Assembly (NCBI GenBank): GCA_017463585.1
Contig: JAFTOX010000015.1
Coordinates: 1 to 42,912, forward strand
Origin: Rikenellaceae bacterium
Lineage (GTDB): Bacteria > Bacteroidota > Bacteroidia > Bacteroidales > Rikenellaceae
DNA length: 42,912 nucleotides
Reading direction: 5' to 3'
Shown: piece after piece, positions 8,182 through 16,137 of the stretch
Position numbering within the stretch: position 1 is the first letter of the stretch
How the letters are laid out: the number at the start of each line of letters is the position of its first letter
Program-made: the position numbers and the translations under genes
The notes under the pieces: generated by a model
Told to the model about the DNA's origin: nothing
The model's database searches: none
The model's input: only the letters and a program-made list of their open reading frames with translations

Positions 8182-9711
8182 ATGAAAATTTTGGATTGTA
8201 CGCTGCGTGACGGCGGCTATTACAACGATTGGGATTTCGATTCTCGCACGGTGGATTGCTACCTTGCGGCGATGAATCGTCTGCCTGTCGATATGATCGA
8301 GGTGGGCTATCGTTCGCTGCCGTCGAAGAGCTATATGGGTCGTTTCGGTTACTCGCCCCGTTTCGAGTTGGAGCGCGTGCGCGAGCGATCGCAAAAGCAG
8401 GTGGCGGTGATGTTCAACGAGAAGGATATCCGCGTCAGCGATCTGCCGACGGTGCTCGACCCCGTGGCCGACCTTGTCGATATGGTCCGTATGGCGGTTG
8501 CGCCGACCAATATGGCTCGTGCGATCGAACTCGGTCGTGCGATCAAGGAGCGCGGTATTGCGGTGGCTTTCAATGTGATGTATATGTCGAAGTGGGGCGA
8601 GATGTCCGAGTTCTTGGAACTGCTGCCTCAGCTCGACGGTTGGGCCGATTGTATCAATATGGTCGATTCGTTTGGTGGGGTTACGCCCGACGATGTGCGC
8701 CGAACGTTTGCAATGGTGCGCGAACGAACCTCGGTGCCGATTGGTTTCCACGGACACAATAACCTCGAATTGGCTCTGATCAATACGCTCGCAGCGATTG
8801 ATTGCGGTGCGGAATGGGTCGATGCAACGGTGCTCGGAATGGGGCGCGGTGCGGGCAATCTGAAACTCGAACTGCTGCTTACGTTCCTCAGCAAGCGAGG
8901 TTTGGAGGTCGATTTCAATGTGTTGGGCGAGGTGGTGAGCCACTTCTCTACGCTGCACGCAAAATATGGTTGGGGTACGAGTCTGCCCTATATGCTTTCG
9001 GGTGCTAACTCGCTGCCTCAGAAGGAGGTAATGGCGTGGGTGAGCAACCGTCTGCTGTCGCTGAACAGCATTGTCCGCGCGTTGGAAAATAAGCGCTTGG
9101 GAGTTGAAGATAACGATAAATTCCCCGAGTGGCAGGCCGAACGTGCCGAGCGGGTGCTCGTAGTGGGTGGTGGCGAACGTGTTGCCGAGCACATCGACGC
9201 TGTGCGTGCGATGTTGGAGGCCGATCCTCAGATTGTGGTTGTGCACGCTTCGTCGCGCCACGCGGCTCTGTTCGAGGGGCTGGCGAATCCGCAGATATTC
9301 TGTTTGGTGGGTGATGAGGGCCACCGTATGGAGCGCGTTTTCGATGGTCTGGGTGATTTCTCGGGACGTTGTATCCTGCCCCCGTATCCGCGCAAAATGG
9401 GTACCGATGTGCCTGCGTCGGTGGCGGATAAAACCTTTGAGTTGCACGAAGTTACGTTTACGGATCTGTTCCGCGATTCGTGTACAGCGATGGCTCTGCA
9501 AGCGGCTTTGGAGATGGAGGCTCGGAGCGTCTATGTGGTTGGCTACGATGGCTATACCGATATGGTGCTGACCCAGCGCGAGCGCGACCTTACGGCCGAA
9601 AATGAGTATATTATGGAGGCGTTCGATGGTGCGTTTGAGGGCGAATTTGTGTCGCTCACACCGACGTTGTACAACGCTTTGAAGGTCGATTCGATCTATC
9701 ACCGAATTTAA
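8182..9711 (+). CDS. DRE-TIM aldolase domain fused to a C-terminal unknown (DUF115/MAF-like?) domain
   Basis: 509 residues, two parts. Residues 1-~290 are an HMG-CoA-lyase-like (DRE-TIM) metal-dependent aldolase: LDCTLRDGG (4-12) carries the metal aspartate and catalytic arginine, HGH (190-192) gives the metal-binding histidines, and LGMGRGAGN lies at 218-226. Relatives cleave or condense 4-hydroxy-2-oxo acids using pyruvate-type enolates. Residues ~315-509 form a separate alpha/beta domain starting VLVVGGGERVAEH, with VYVVGYDGY and a tail TPTLYNALK. It faintly recalls the DUF115/MAF proteins linked to nonulosonic sugars; that assignment is tentative. The gene lies 5 bases before a CMP-sugar synthetase, so a joint role in making an activated keto-acid sugar is likely. 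The substrate is unknown. Confidence 0.75.
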   Translation: MKILDCTLRDGGYYNDWDFDSRTVDCYLAAMNRLPVDMIEVGYRSLPSKSYMGRFGYSPRFELERVRERSQKQVAVMFNEKDIRVSDLPTVLDPVADLVDMVRMAVAPTNMARAIELGRAIKERGIAVAFNVMYMSKWGEMSEFLELLPQLDGWADCINMVDSFGGVTPDDVRRTFAMVRERTSVPIGFHGHNNLELALINTLAAIDCGAEWVDATVLGMGRGAGNLKLELLLTFLSKRGLEVDFNVLGEVVSHFSTLHAKYGWGTSLPYMLSGANSLPQKEVMAWVSNRLLSLNSIVRALENKRLGVEDNDKFPEWQAERAERVLVVGGGERVAEHIDAVRAMLEADPQIVVVHASSRHAALFEGLANPQIFCLVGDEGHRMERVFDGLGDFSGRCILPPYPRKMGTDVPASVADKTFELHEVTFTDLFRDSCTAMALQAALEMEARSVYVVGYDGYTDMVLTQRERDLTAENEYIMEAFDGAFEGEFVSLTPTLYNALKVDSIYHRI

Positions 9712-9716
9712 GGGCT

Positions 9717-10409
9717 ATGAAGAGGGGTAAAGTTGCGTTTTTTCTGCCGGCACGAAAGGGCAGCCAGCGCGTCAAAAATAAGAATACACGACCCTTTGCG
9801 GGTATCGACGGAGGTCTGTTAGCCAATAAGTTAGAGCAGTTGCTCGCGACAGAACGTATTGACGAGATTGTGCTCTCGACCAACGACGAGGAGTGCCTGC
9901 GCATTGGTCGTAAGTATGCCGAACGCTCGCCTCGATTGAGGGTCGTGGAGCGTCCCGATGAGCTGTGTTTAGATACGACCAACCTGCAAGATCTGATTTG
10001 CTACGTGCCGACCATCACCTCGGCTGAGCACATCTTGTGGGGGCACGTAACTACACCGCTGGCCGATGCGACAAGCTATGATGCAGCGGTTGAGGACTAC
10101 TTTGCGTCGCTTGACGAGGGTTTCGACTCGTTGGTCGGCGTTACGGAGTTGAAGAATTTTCTGCTGGACGCCGAGGGGCGACTGATCAACAATACGACCG
10201 AACTGCCGTGGCCTCGTACTCAGGACCTTGCGCCTTTGTACGAGATCAACCACACGGTGTTCCTTGCTCCGCGTGAGGTCTACATCGAGCAGCGCAACCG
10301 TTTGGGGCGCCGTCCGAAACTGCACGTGATGGACAAAATCAGCTCGATGGACATCGATTGGGAGGAGGATTTTGTGATTGCCGAGGCGCTGGTGCGTAAC
10401 CGAAGATAA
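9717..10409 (+). CDS. CMP-sugar synthetase (acylneuraminate cytidylyltransferase family)
   Basis: 230 residues, the usual length. The N-terminal CTP-binding motif is FFLPARKGSQRVKNKNTRPF, the family's A-R-x-G-S-x-R/K-x-x-x-K-N pattern. EIVLSTNDEE follows (about 50-59), and the sugar-binding middle contains HVTTPLADATSYDAAV. The enzyme joins CMP to a 2-keto acid sugar (sialic, legionaminic, pseudaminic or KDO-like). No NeuB-type condensing synthase is next to it; the nearest carbon-carbon bond enzyme is the aldolase 5 bases upstream, so the substrate may be an unusual ulosonate. A terminator follows. Confidence 0.85.
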   Translation: MKRGKVAFFLPARKGSQRVKNKNTRPFAGIDGGLLANKLEQLLATERIDEIVLSTNDEECLRIGRKYAERSPRLRVVERPDELCLDTTNLQDLICYVPTITSAEHILWGHVTTPLADATSYDAAVEDYFASLDEGFDSLVGVTELKNFLLDAEGRLINNTTELPWPRTQDLAPLYEINHTVFLAPREVYIEQRNRLGRRPKLHVMDKISSMDIDWEEDFVIAEALVRNRR

Positions 10410-10427
10410 CCGCCGCCCGAAAAAAGT

Positions 10428-10463
10428 AACGCCACTCAACCCTCGGGGGTCGGGTGGCGTTTC
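10428..10463 (+). terminator. Hairpin at the end of the sugar cluster
   Basis: AACGCCAC and GTGGCGTT form an 8-bp stem, with an inner CCC/GGG pairing. The T-run is short, so termination strength is uncertain. Confidence 0.6.
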
Positions 10464-10524
10464 GCGTTTGCGACGAGGTGAGTGGTTCTATTTTCTTCTC
10501 TTTTAGTTCGAAATGAGCCAAGGA

Positions 10525-10556
10525 TTTGTTTTTCTGAGTAATAATCCATATCTTTA
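10525..10556 (+). promoter_or_regulatory. Promoter of coaD-lpxD
   Basis: TTTG (10525-10528), a 20-base spacer and TATCTTTA (10549-10556), about 30 bases before the coaD start. Confidence 0.6.
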
Positions 10557-10585
10557 CACGTTTTAATAAACGTTATTTGAACACT

Positions 10586-11056
10586 ATGCAACGAATTGCA
10601 GTTTTCCCGGGGTCGTTCGATCCCTTCACACTCGGACACAAGGCGATCATCGAGGAGGCTATCGACCTCTTCGACCGAATTATTATCGGCGTGGGTTACA
10701 ATAACGAAAAACGTGGTCTGGTTGCGCCTCAGAAGCGTGTGCGACTGATCGAGGACGTTTTCAGGGGTAACGATAAGATCGAGGTCAAGATGTATCGCGG
10801 ACTGACGGCCGATTTCTGCCGCGAGTGCGGAGCGACGTTCCTGCTGCGTGGTGTGCGCAATGCGGTCGATTTCGAGTATGAGCACAATATGCAGCTCATC
10901 AACGAACGGCTGTATCCCGAGCTGACTACGGTGTTGTTCTTCACGCCCCCGCGTTACGCTGCAATTTCGTCGAGCATTGTGCGAGAGTTGGTCTATTTCG
11001 GTGGCGATCCGACGCAGTTTATGCCCGAAGAGATTGATCTGAAAGAGTATTTGTAA
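10586..11056 (+). CDS. coaD: Phosphopantetheine adenylyltransferase
   Basis: 156 residues, normal for CoaD. It transfers AMP from ATP to 4'-phosphopantetheine, the fourth step of coenzyme A synthesis. The start shows GSFDPFTLGH, holding the T/HxGH nucleotidyltransferase motif; LLRGVRNAVDFEYE is the conserved substrate segment; and ISSSIVREL is the ATP-binding motif near the C-terminus. The ATG at 10586 starts right at the first strand (MQRIAVFPGSFDP); a TTG three codons upstream is less likely. It is followed after 25 bases by lpxD, probably in one transcript. Confidence 0.95.
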   Translation: MQRIAVFPGSFDPFTLGHKAIIEEAIDLFDRIIIGVGYNNEKRGLVAPQKRVRLIEDVFRGNDKIEVKMYRGLTADFCRECGATFLLRGVRNAVDFEYEHNMQLINERLYPELTTVLFFTPPRYAAISSSIVRELVYFGGDPTQFMPEEIDLKEYL

Positions 11057-11081
11057 GAGATAAATATAAAACACTATAACT

Positions 11082-12113
11082 ATGCAATTTACAGCTGAAA
11101 TGATCGCCGGCGTACTGCAAGGCGACGTGGTTGGAAACCCGCAGGCGGCCGTACATACCTTCGCTAAGATCGAGGAGGGACACGAGGGCGCGTTGTCGTT
11201 TCTGGCAAATCCCAAATATGAGCAATATATCTACACGACCGCTTCGTCGATTGTGATTGTCAATCGCGCGTTCGAGCCGTCGCAACCCGTGCCGGCAACG
11301 ATGATTAAGGTCGATGACGCATATGGCTGCTTTGCCAAGTTGCTCGATTTCTATGTTGCAAACAAGCCCCGCAAAACGGGTATCAGCGAGCGAGCGTCGA
11401 TCGACGCAACGGCTCAGTTGGGCGAGGGTTGCTACGTGGGCGACTTCGCTGTGATCGATGCAGGGGTGAAGATGGGTGCTAATTGCCGTATCTATCCTCA
11501 CGTCTATATCGGTGATAATGTGCGTATTGGCGATAATGTAACGATCAATGCGGGCGTGAAGGTCTATGAGGGTTGTGTCATTGGCAACAACGTGATTCTG
11601 CACGCTGGTGCGGTGATTGGTGCCGATGGTTTCGGTTTTGCGCCCAATGCTCAGGGCAATTTCGATAAGATCCCGCAGATTGGCAACGTGGTGATCGAGG
11701 ACGATGTCGAGATCGGCGCAAATACCTGTATCGACCGCGCAACGATGGGCTCGACGGTGATTCGTCGCGGTGTGAAGCTCGACAACCTGATCCAAATTGG
11801 TCATAATGTGGTTGTTGGCGAGAATACCGTAGCGGCGGCGCAGGTCGGTATCGCAGGCTCGACGAAGGTGGGCAGCAACTGTATGTTCGGCGGTCAGGTT
11901 GGTATTGCCGGCCACTTGACCATTGGCGACAATGTGAAGGCGGGCTCGCAGAGCGGTATCGACAACAATGTCAATAGCAACGAGATGCGTATGGGTACTC
12001 CTTCGCTGCCGGGCTTGAAGTTCCACCGCTCGAATGCTGTGTTCCGCAACCTGCCCGAGCTGAGCCGCACGGTGTCGCGCTTGGAGAAGGAGGTTGCCGA
12101 GTTGAAGAAATAA
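11082..12113 (+). CDS. lpxD: UDP-3-O-acylglucosamine N-acyltransferase
   Basis: 343 residues, typical for LpxD. It adds a 3-hydroxyacyl chain from acyl carrier protein to the 2-amino group of UDP-3-O-acylglucosamine, the third step of lipid A synthesis. Residues 1-~100 are the uridine-binding domain, about 104-~300 are hexapeptide repeats forming a left-handed beta helix, and the C-terminal helix ends [13 protein letters not shown]. The catalytic histidine is H241 in [12 protein letters not shown], and the ADGFGFAPN segment lies at 181-189. It shows that the cell makes lipid A. It shares an operon with coaD; other lpx genes are not in the window. Confidence 0.95.
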   Translation: MQFTAEMIAGVLQGDVVGNPQAAVHTFAKIEEGHEGALSFLANPKYEQYIYTTASSIVIVNRAFEPSQPVPATMIKVDDAYGCFAKLLDFYVANKPRKTGISERASIDATAQLGEGCYVGDFAVIDAGVKMGANCRIYPHVYIGDNVRIGDNVTINAGVKVYEGCVIGNNVILHAGAVIGADGFGFAPNAQGNFDKIPQIGNVVIEDDVEIGANTCIDRATMGSTVIRRGVKLDNLIQIGHNVVVGENTVAAAQVGIAGSTKVGSNCMFGGQVGIAGHLTIGDNVKAGSQSGIDNNVNSNEMRMGTPSLPGLKFHRSNAVFRNLPELSRTVSRLEKEVAELKK

Positions 12114-12158
12114 CACGGGTTGAAGAAATAATTGATAAACTTAAATAAACACACTACT

Positions 12159-13190
12159 ATGAAAAAACTTTTTGTAATGGCGGCTGCTGCTCTGATGGCA
12201 GTTGGTTGCAGTAATAATGGCTACGTGATCGAGGGTCAGGTTGCAGGCATCGAGGATCAGACTATCTATTTGATGAACGATCAGCGCGAGGCGGTTGATT
12301 CGACCGCAATGGTTGCAGGTGCGTTCAAGTTCGAGGGCGAGGCAGAGCAGCCCGCACAGCTCTATCTGGCAACTGATCACCCCTTTGCTATTGTCTATGT
12401 TGAGAAGGGTACGATTGCAGTTGCAGGTTCGATCGAGGACCCTCAGACAATCACCGTAACGGGTACTCCCGCAAACGACGCACGCAACGCATACGTAGCT
12501 TGGAATATCGAGTTTATGGAGGCTTACCGCGCTGCAACGCCTGAGGAGCAGACCGCAATGGAGGACGAATACTATGCAACGATCCGCGAGAAGGTGGCTG
12601 AGAATGCCGCTAACCTGTTCGGTGTGAAACTGTATCTGAGCGAGTTGGTATATGCAGACACCGCAGCTGAGATGTTGGCAGCAGTTGAGCAGTTCTCGCC
12701 CGAGATGCAGCTGACCGACGATGTTACCAAGTTGAAGGAGTTGGCTGAGGCTAAGGCAAAGGTCGAGGTTGGTCAGCCCTATACCGAGGTTGTTCAGCCC
12801 AATATGGAGGGTGAGCCCGTAGCGCTGTCGTCGGTTGTTGGCGAGGGCAAGTACGTTCTGCTCGATTTCTGGGCATCGTGGTGCGGTCCCTGTATGCGTG
12901 AGGTTCCCTACCTGCTCGAAACCTATAAGGAGTACAAGGATAAGGGCTTCGAGATCTTTGGCGTATCGTTCGACCGCGATGCTGAGGCTTGGAAGAAGGC
13001 CGTGGAGAGCAAGGAGATGAATTGGATCCACGTGAGCGAGGTTAATTACTTCGACAACCAGGCTGCAACGGATTACGCTGTACGCAGCATTCCTTCGAAC
13101 TTCCTGATCGGTCCCGACGGTACGATCGTAGCAGTGAACCTGCGTGGTGAGGAGGTTAAGGCGAAGATCGCTGAGTTGTTGGGCGAGTAA
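12159..13190 (+). CDS. TlpA-type thioredoxin lipoprotein with N-terminal DUF4369-like domain
   Basis: 343 residues. A lipoprotein signal ends with the lipobox AVGC (Cys17). Residues ~20-110 resemble the DUF4369 domain common before TlpA domains in Bacteroidetes (VIEGQVAGIEDQTIYLM, then TGTPANDA at 101-108). A helical linker follows, then a thioredoxin domain from ~205 with FWASWCGPC (active cysteines C242 and C245) and the cis-proline in SIPSNFLI. It should act as a periplasmic, membrane-anchored thiol-disulfide reductase, reducing disulfides during protein or cytochrome maturation. The ATG at 12159 was chosen because it starts the signal peptide; an upstream in-frame start would add nine polar residues. 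A paralogue lies beyond ruvC. Confidence 0.88.
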   Translation: MKKLFVMAAAALMAVGCSNNGYVIEGQVAGIEDQTIYLMNDQREAVDSTAMVAGAFKFEGEAEQPAQLYLATDHPFAIVYVEKGTIAVAGSIEDPQTITVTGTPANDARNAYVAWNIEFMEAYRAATPEEQTAMEDEYYATIREKVAENAANLFGVKLYLSELVYADTAAEMLAAVEQFSPEMQLTDDVTKLKELAEAKAKVEVGQPYTEVVQPNMEGEPVALSSVVGEGKYVLLDFWASWCGPCMREVPYLLETYKEYKDKGFEIFGVSFDRDAEAWKKAVESKEMNWIHVSEVNYFDNQAATDYAVRSIPSNFLIGPDGTIVAVNLRGEEVKAKIAELLGE

Positions 13191-13212
13191 TTGCGAACTG
13201 AGAAACACATTG

Positions 13213-13258
13213 TGCGTCATACGCTTACCTCTGTGCGAGGGGCGTATGGCGCATTTTT
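13213..13258 (+). terminator. Strong intrinsic terminator between the TlpA gene and ruvC
   Basis: TGCGTCATACGC pairs with GCGTATGGCGCA (one G-T pair), an inner CCTC/GAGG stem caps it, and five T follow. Confidence 0.85.
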
Positions 13259-13273
13259 CGACCGTCTGCGTAA

Positions 13274-13945
13274 ATGGAGCAACCGAAGAAGATCATAATG
13301 GGTATCGACCCGGGTACGAATCGTACGGGTTATGGCATTCTCGAAGTGGGAGGCCGTAAGCCGCGCGCTGTTGTGATTGGCGATATCGATCTGCACAAAT
13401 TGACCGACCCATACGATAAACTTGCCTATATTTTCAAGCGTGTCGGGGCGTTAATCGATGAGTATCAGCCCGATGAGGTGGCGTTGGAGTCGCCATTCTT
13501 TGGGGAGAATGTGCAGAGTATGCTCAAATTGGGTCGTGCGCAGGGGGTGGCGATGGCTGCTGCATTGAGCCGCGGACTGCCCGTTGCGGAGTATGCTCCG
13601 AGGCGAATCAAGCAGTCGATTACGGGGCGTGGCTCGGCGGCAAAGGAGCAGGTGGCGGCTATCCTGCAATCGATGTTGGGAATTACGTATGATCCTAAGC
13701 GTCTGGACGCTACGGACGGTATGGCGGTTGCCGTATGTCATTATTTTACAACCTGTTCGACGATTAATGTGTTGGCGGGTGGCGATCGTGCGAAGGGCTT
13801 GGGTGGTAAGTTGAAGGCCACCTCGTCGCGTGGAAGTAGCTCGTGGGAGCAGTTCCTGCGCGAGAATCCCGACCGCGAAGTGAAGAGCGATGCACCAGCA
13901 AAGAGTGCGCCCGCTCGCCGAACCGTTAAAAAGCCTGTGAAATGA
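13274..13945 (+). CDS. ruvC: Holliday junction endodeoxyribonuclease RuvC
   Basis: 223 residues. RuvC cuts Holliday junctions as a dimer with RuvAB during recombination and repair. The acidic site is visible: D11 in MGIDPGTNRTG, the glutamate in VALESPFF, and the pair in RLDATDGMAVAVCH. The core ends near residue 170. A basic, Ala/Pro/Lys-rich tail of ~50 residues follows (ending RRTVKKPVK), making it longer than the ~175-190 usual for the family; the tail is probably disordered. Its stop codon overlaps the next start by 4 bases (ATGA), pointing to translational coupling. Confidence 0.93.
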   Translation: MEQPKKIIMGIDPGTNRTGYGILEVGGRKPRAVVIGDIDLHKLTDPYDKLAYIFKRVGALIDEYQPDEVALESPFFGENVQSMLKLGRAQGVAMAAALSRGLPVAEYAPRRIKQSITGRGSAAKEQVAAILQSMLGITYDPKRLDATDGMAVAVCHYFTTCSTINVLAGGDRAKGLGGKLKATSSRGSSSWEQFLRENPDREVKSDAPAKSAPARRTVKKPVK

Positions 13946-14928
13946 GCCGAACCAGAATCATATCTTTGGCGGTGATCGTGCTGTCTGTGGTGGCCATCGT
14001 GTGGTCGCTCGGTGGTGGTATGTTCCGCGAGCGCGGATTCGATTTTACGATCGAGGGTGCGATGGAGGCGGGCGAAGTACCCGATACTACGGGGTGGAAT
14101 ATTGCTGATTTAGAGATTGATACGGCAGAGGGTCGCTATCGGATCGTAGGGCGTGCGCAGCGTCCCGTGGTGATTGAACTTGGCACTGAGGAGGCAACCT
14201 ATTGCTCGACACTATTCGTTGAGCGAGGTCGAATCACGGTCGAGGAGGGACGTGCAACGGGTACGGCGGCAAACGACGCCCGTACGGCAATGCTCTCGGC
14301 AACCGACTCGTTGGTGTGGAGCTGTCCTGAGGGCGAATATTCCGAGGTCTATGAGCGTGGCTACGACTCGCTGGCACGTGCCTATATCGAGGCCAATCGT
14401 GCGAATTTGTATGGTGGTTGGCTGGCTGAACGATTGAGTCGTCAGCTGCCGATTGATGAGGCGAGAGAGTTGTTTGAGGGTCTTACGTCGGGTGTGCGAC
14501 GTACCGAGGCGGTTGCACCGCTGCGTGATCGAGTGGCGCGCGATGACCGTTCGCAGGTGGGTCGCCGTGTGAATGCGTTGCCCGGCGAGGTGGCGAGTGT
14601 GTTGGACGAGGGAGGATATGTGTTGATCGATTTTTGGGCGTCGTGGAACGTCAATGAGAGCGTGCGTGCGGACAAATTGCGTACGCTGACAGCCCAATTC
14701 GATGAGTCGGAGTTGGCAATTTGTCGCATATCGATGGATAATAGCCGCGAGCAGTGGCAGTCGGCGATCGAGGGCGATCCGATGGAGTGGATCCAGCTGC
14801 GTGGTGAGAGTTGCGGACTTGCAATCGAGTCGTTGCCAATCAGTTATCTGCTTTCTCCGAAGGGGCGGATTGTTGCTCGCGCGGAGTCGATTGACGAGTT
14901 GCGACAGGCCCTCGAAGAACTTTTTTAA
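13942..14928 (+). CDS. Thioredoxin-like membrane protein lacking both active-site cysteines
   Basis: 328 residues. An N-terminal membrane anchor or uncleaved signal lies at about 5-24 and there is no lipobox. Residues ~36-115 look like the DUF4369-type domain of the lipoprotein on the other side of ruvC and share its TGTxANDA motif (TGTAANDA, 107-114). The C-terminal thioredoxin fold has LIDFWASWNVNES (228-240) where an active protein has FWASWCGPC: both cysteines are replaced (by N236 and E239). The cis-proline is kept (P299 in SLPISYLL). It is therefore a paralogue without redox activity by the CxxC route, perhaps a binding or chaperone protein. It overlaps ruvC by 4 bases. The function is unknown. 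Confidence 0.8.
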   Translation: MSRTRIISLAVIVLSVVAIVWSLGGGMFRERGFDFTIEGAMEAGEVPDTTGWNIADLEIDTAEGRYRIVGRAQRPVVIELGTEEATYCSTLFVERGRITVEEGRATGTAANDARTAMLSATDSLVWSCPEGEYSEVYERGYDSLARAYIEANRANLYGGWLAERLSRQLPIDEARELFEGLTSGVRRTEAVAPLRDRVARDDRSQVGRRVNALPGEVASVLDEGGYVLIDFWASWNVNESVRADKLRTLTAQFDESELAICRISMDNSREQWQSAIEGDPMEWIQLRGESCGLAIESLPISYLLSPKGRIVARAESIDELRQALEELF

Positions 14929-14948
14929 GAAATTTTTGAAAAAAGTTC
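14917..14948 (+). terminator. AT-rich inverted repeat at the end of the thioredoxin-like gene
   Basis: GAACTTTTTT and AAAAAAGTTC pair around a 12-base loop; the left arm includes the last codons. It may end transcription before the tRNA promoter, but the stem is mostly A-T. Confidence 0.35.
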
Positions 14949-14956
14949 GCAAAATA

Positions 14957-14988
14957 TTTGGTGGCGCACAAAAAATGCCCTATCTTTG
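14957..14988 (+). promoter_or_regulatory. Promoter of tRNA-Arg(ACG)
   Basis: TTTG (14957-14960), a 20-base spacer and TATCTTTG (14981-14988). This is a perfect Bacteroidetes-type promoter, 20 bases before the tRNA. Confidence 0.8.
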
Positions 14989-15008
14989 CACTCGCAAAAC
15001 AAAGGATT

Positions 15009-15082
15009 GGCACCATAGCTTAATTGAATAGAGCATCTGACTACGGATCAGAAGGTTACAGGTTTGAGTCCTGTTGGTGTCA
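15009..15082 (+). tRNA. tRNA-Arg (anticodon ACG)
   Basis: A 74-nt cloverleaf: acceptor stem GGCACCA/TGGTGTC with one G-U pair, anticodon stem TCTGA/TCAGA around loop CTACGGA (anticodon ACG), T stem ACAGG/CCTGT, discriminator A, no CCA. The A34 is presumably deaminated to inosine by TadA to read CGU/CGC/CGA. Confidence 0.93.
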
Positions 15083-15090
15083 CAAGAAGA

Positions 15091-15119
15091 GGGGAAGATC
15101 ATTTGATCTTCCCCTTTTT
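15091..15119 (+). terminator. Terminator of tRNA-Arg(ACG)
   Basis: GGGGAAGATC and GATCTTCCCC form a perfect 10-bp stem with loop ATTT, followed by five T. It starts 9 bases after the tRNA. Confidence 0.9.
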
Positions 15120-15187
15120 CGTTGCGAGCTTCAACCTTGATGGTGCAGACGGCCCTCCTTGTCGTATAATCTATTTCTTCGATAGCC

Positions 15188-16117
15188 TTAGTTCCACTTA
15201 GGTTTGCCAGCGTAGGTGGCTTGGGTGAGGTGCATAGGCTCGTCGCTCAGCAGTCGGTAAAGCTCGGGCGATTGCAAAATCTCACGAATATTGTACTCCA
15301 CACCGTCAATCTTCACCTTATTATATATCAGTCGCACGCCGTGGCTATAATCGACGTAGAAGTTGCCGTGGCGAACAAATAACGGTTGCTGTGCGCGACC
15401 GTCGGGGTGGTGCCAGCCATAGATCGCTACGTTGCGCTCGTACTCGGTCAGTGTCATAATCTTGTAGGTCAGCACGATATCCTTCTTCAAACCCGAAATA
15501 AACTGTCCGAACTCATATCCGTATGCCTTGAATTGAGCATTGATAGCGTTGTTACTATCTTGGAACACAATGGGTTGGCTATTGCGGTTGCCAAGCGGGC
15601 GGAACGGGAAGATATCGACGTGCCCCTCCGACGCTTCGGCAATACGATCGACCAGAAACGGCGTGGGCAGAGTGCAATCGAGTGCGTCGGCTATGCGCTG
15701 TGCGGCGAGCGGTCCCATCGGCATACGGACAAAGTCGTCGTTGGTGCCGATAGCCACGTAGTCGGGCAGCACCCACATCTCGACCTTATGTTTCTTGCGC
15801 AGAATCTCGACCGAATCGACCACAGGCGTAGTGAAGGTAATCTTGCGGAAATGGCGCAGCGCGTCGGGAACTTGGCCTGCCGTAACCGTCTCAACGATAA
15901 TATCTTCGAGAGTCCAAAACGCGGTGGTATCGGCACGGCGCATAAAGTCGCCTCCGGCCAGCGTAGCGGTGGGTTTGTCGGCCAACGCGGGTACGGGCAT
16001 TGACGCTTTGTGGAGTTTGCCATTCGAGCCGTAGCGAACGTCGCCCGCTATGGCGGTTGTTGCCGAGCAGAGAGCAACGGCACACAGCGTTACAAAAAGT
16101 TTGCAGCGTGAAGTCAT
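15188..16117 (-). CDS. Secreted protein of unknown function
   Basis: 309 residues. A signal peptide is clear (basic MTSRCK, a hydrophobic stretch, then AIAGD near residue 25). The mature part has no recognised catalytic motif. Well-formed segments include KHKVEMWVLPDYVAIGTND (about 109-127), MPMGPLAAQRIADALDCTLPTPFLVDRI, and near the end VAIYGWHHPDGRAQQPLF, YVDYSHGVRLIYN and LLSDE. From memory, these resemble a conserved secreted family found scattered across several phyla without a known activity. Two conserved His/Asp-containing stretches (GWHHPDG, YVDYSHG) could be an active or metal site; that is speculation. It is the last gene of the pdxJ - hydrolase - cca operon, 20 bases after cca. 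Confidence 0.75.
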   Translation of the reverse strand: MTSRCKLFVTLCAVALCSATTAIAGDVRYGSNGKLHKASMPVPALADKPTATLAGGDFMRRADTTAFWTLEDIIVETVTAGQVPDALRHFRKITFTTPVVDSVEILRKKHKVEMWVLPDYVAIGTNDDFVRMPMGPLAAQRIADALDCTLPTPFLVDRIAEASEGHVDIFPFRPLGNRNSQPIVFQDSNNAINAQFKAYGYEFGQFISGLKKDIVLTYKIMTLTEYERNVAIYGWHHPDGRAQQPLFVRHGNFYVDYSHGVRLIYNKVKIDGVEYNIREILQSPELYRLLSDEPMHLTQATYAGKPKWN

Positions 16118-16137
16118 AGGTATAGTGGTTTTTGTGG

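Noticed and set aside
8134..8182. CCACGTGG palindrome before the aldolase gene as a terminator or operator
   Set aside because: It is short, lacks a T-run on the plus strand, and the genes appear to form one cluster.
8017..9702. A 561-codon minus-strand frame opposite the aldolase gene
   Set aside because: It shows the same antisense bias and no domain match; the aldolase frame on the plus strand has strong catalytic motifs.
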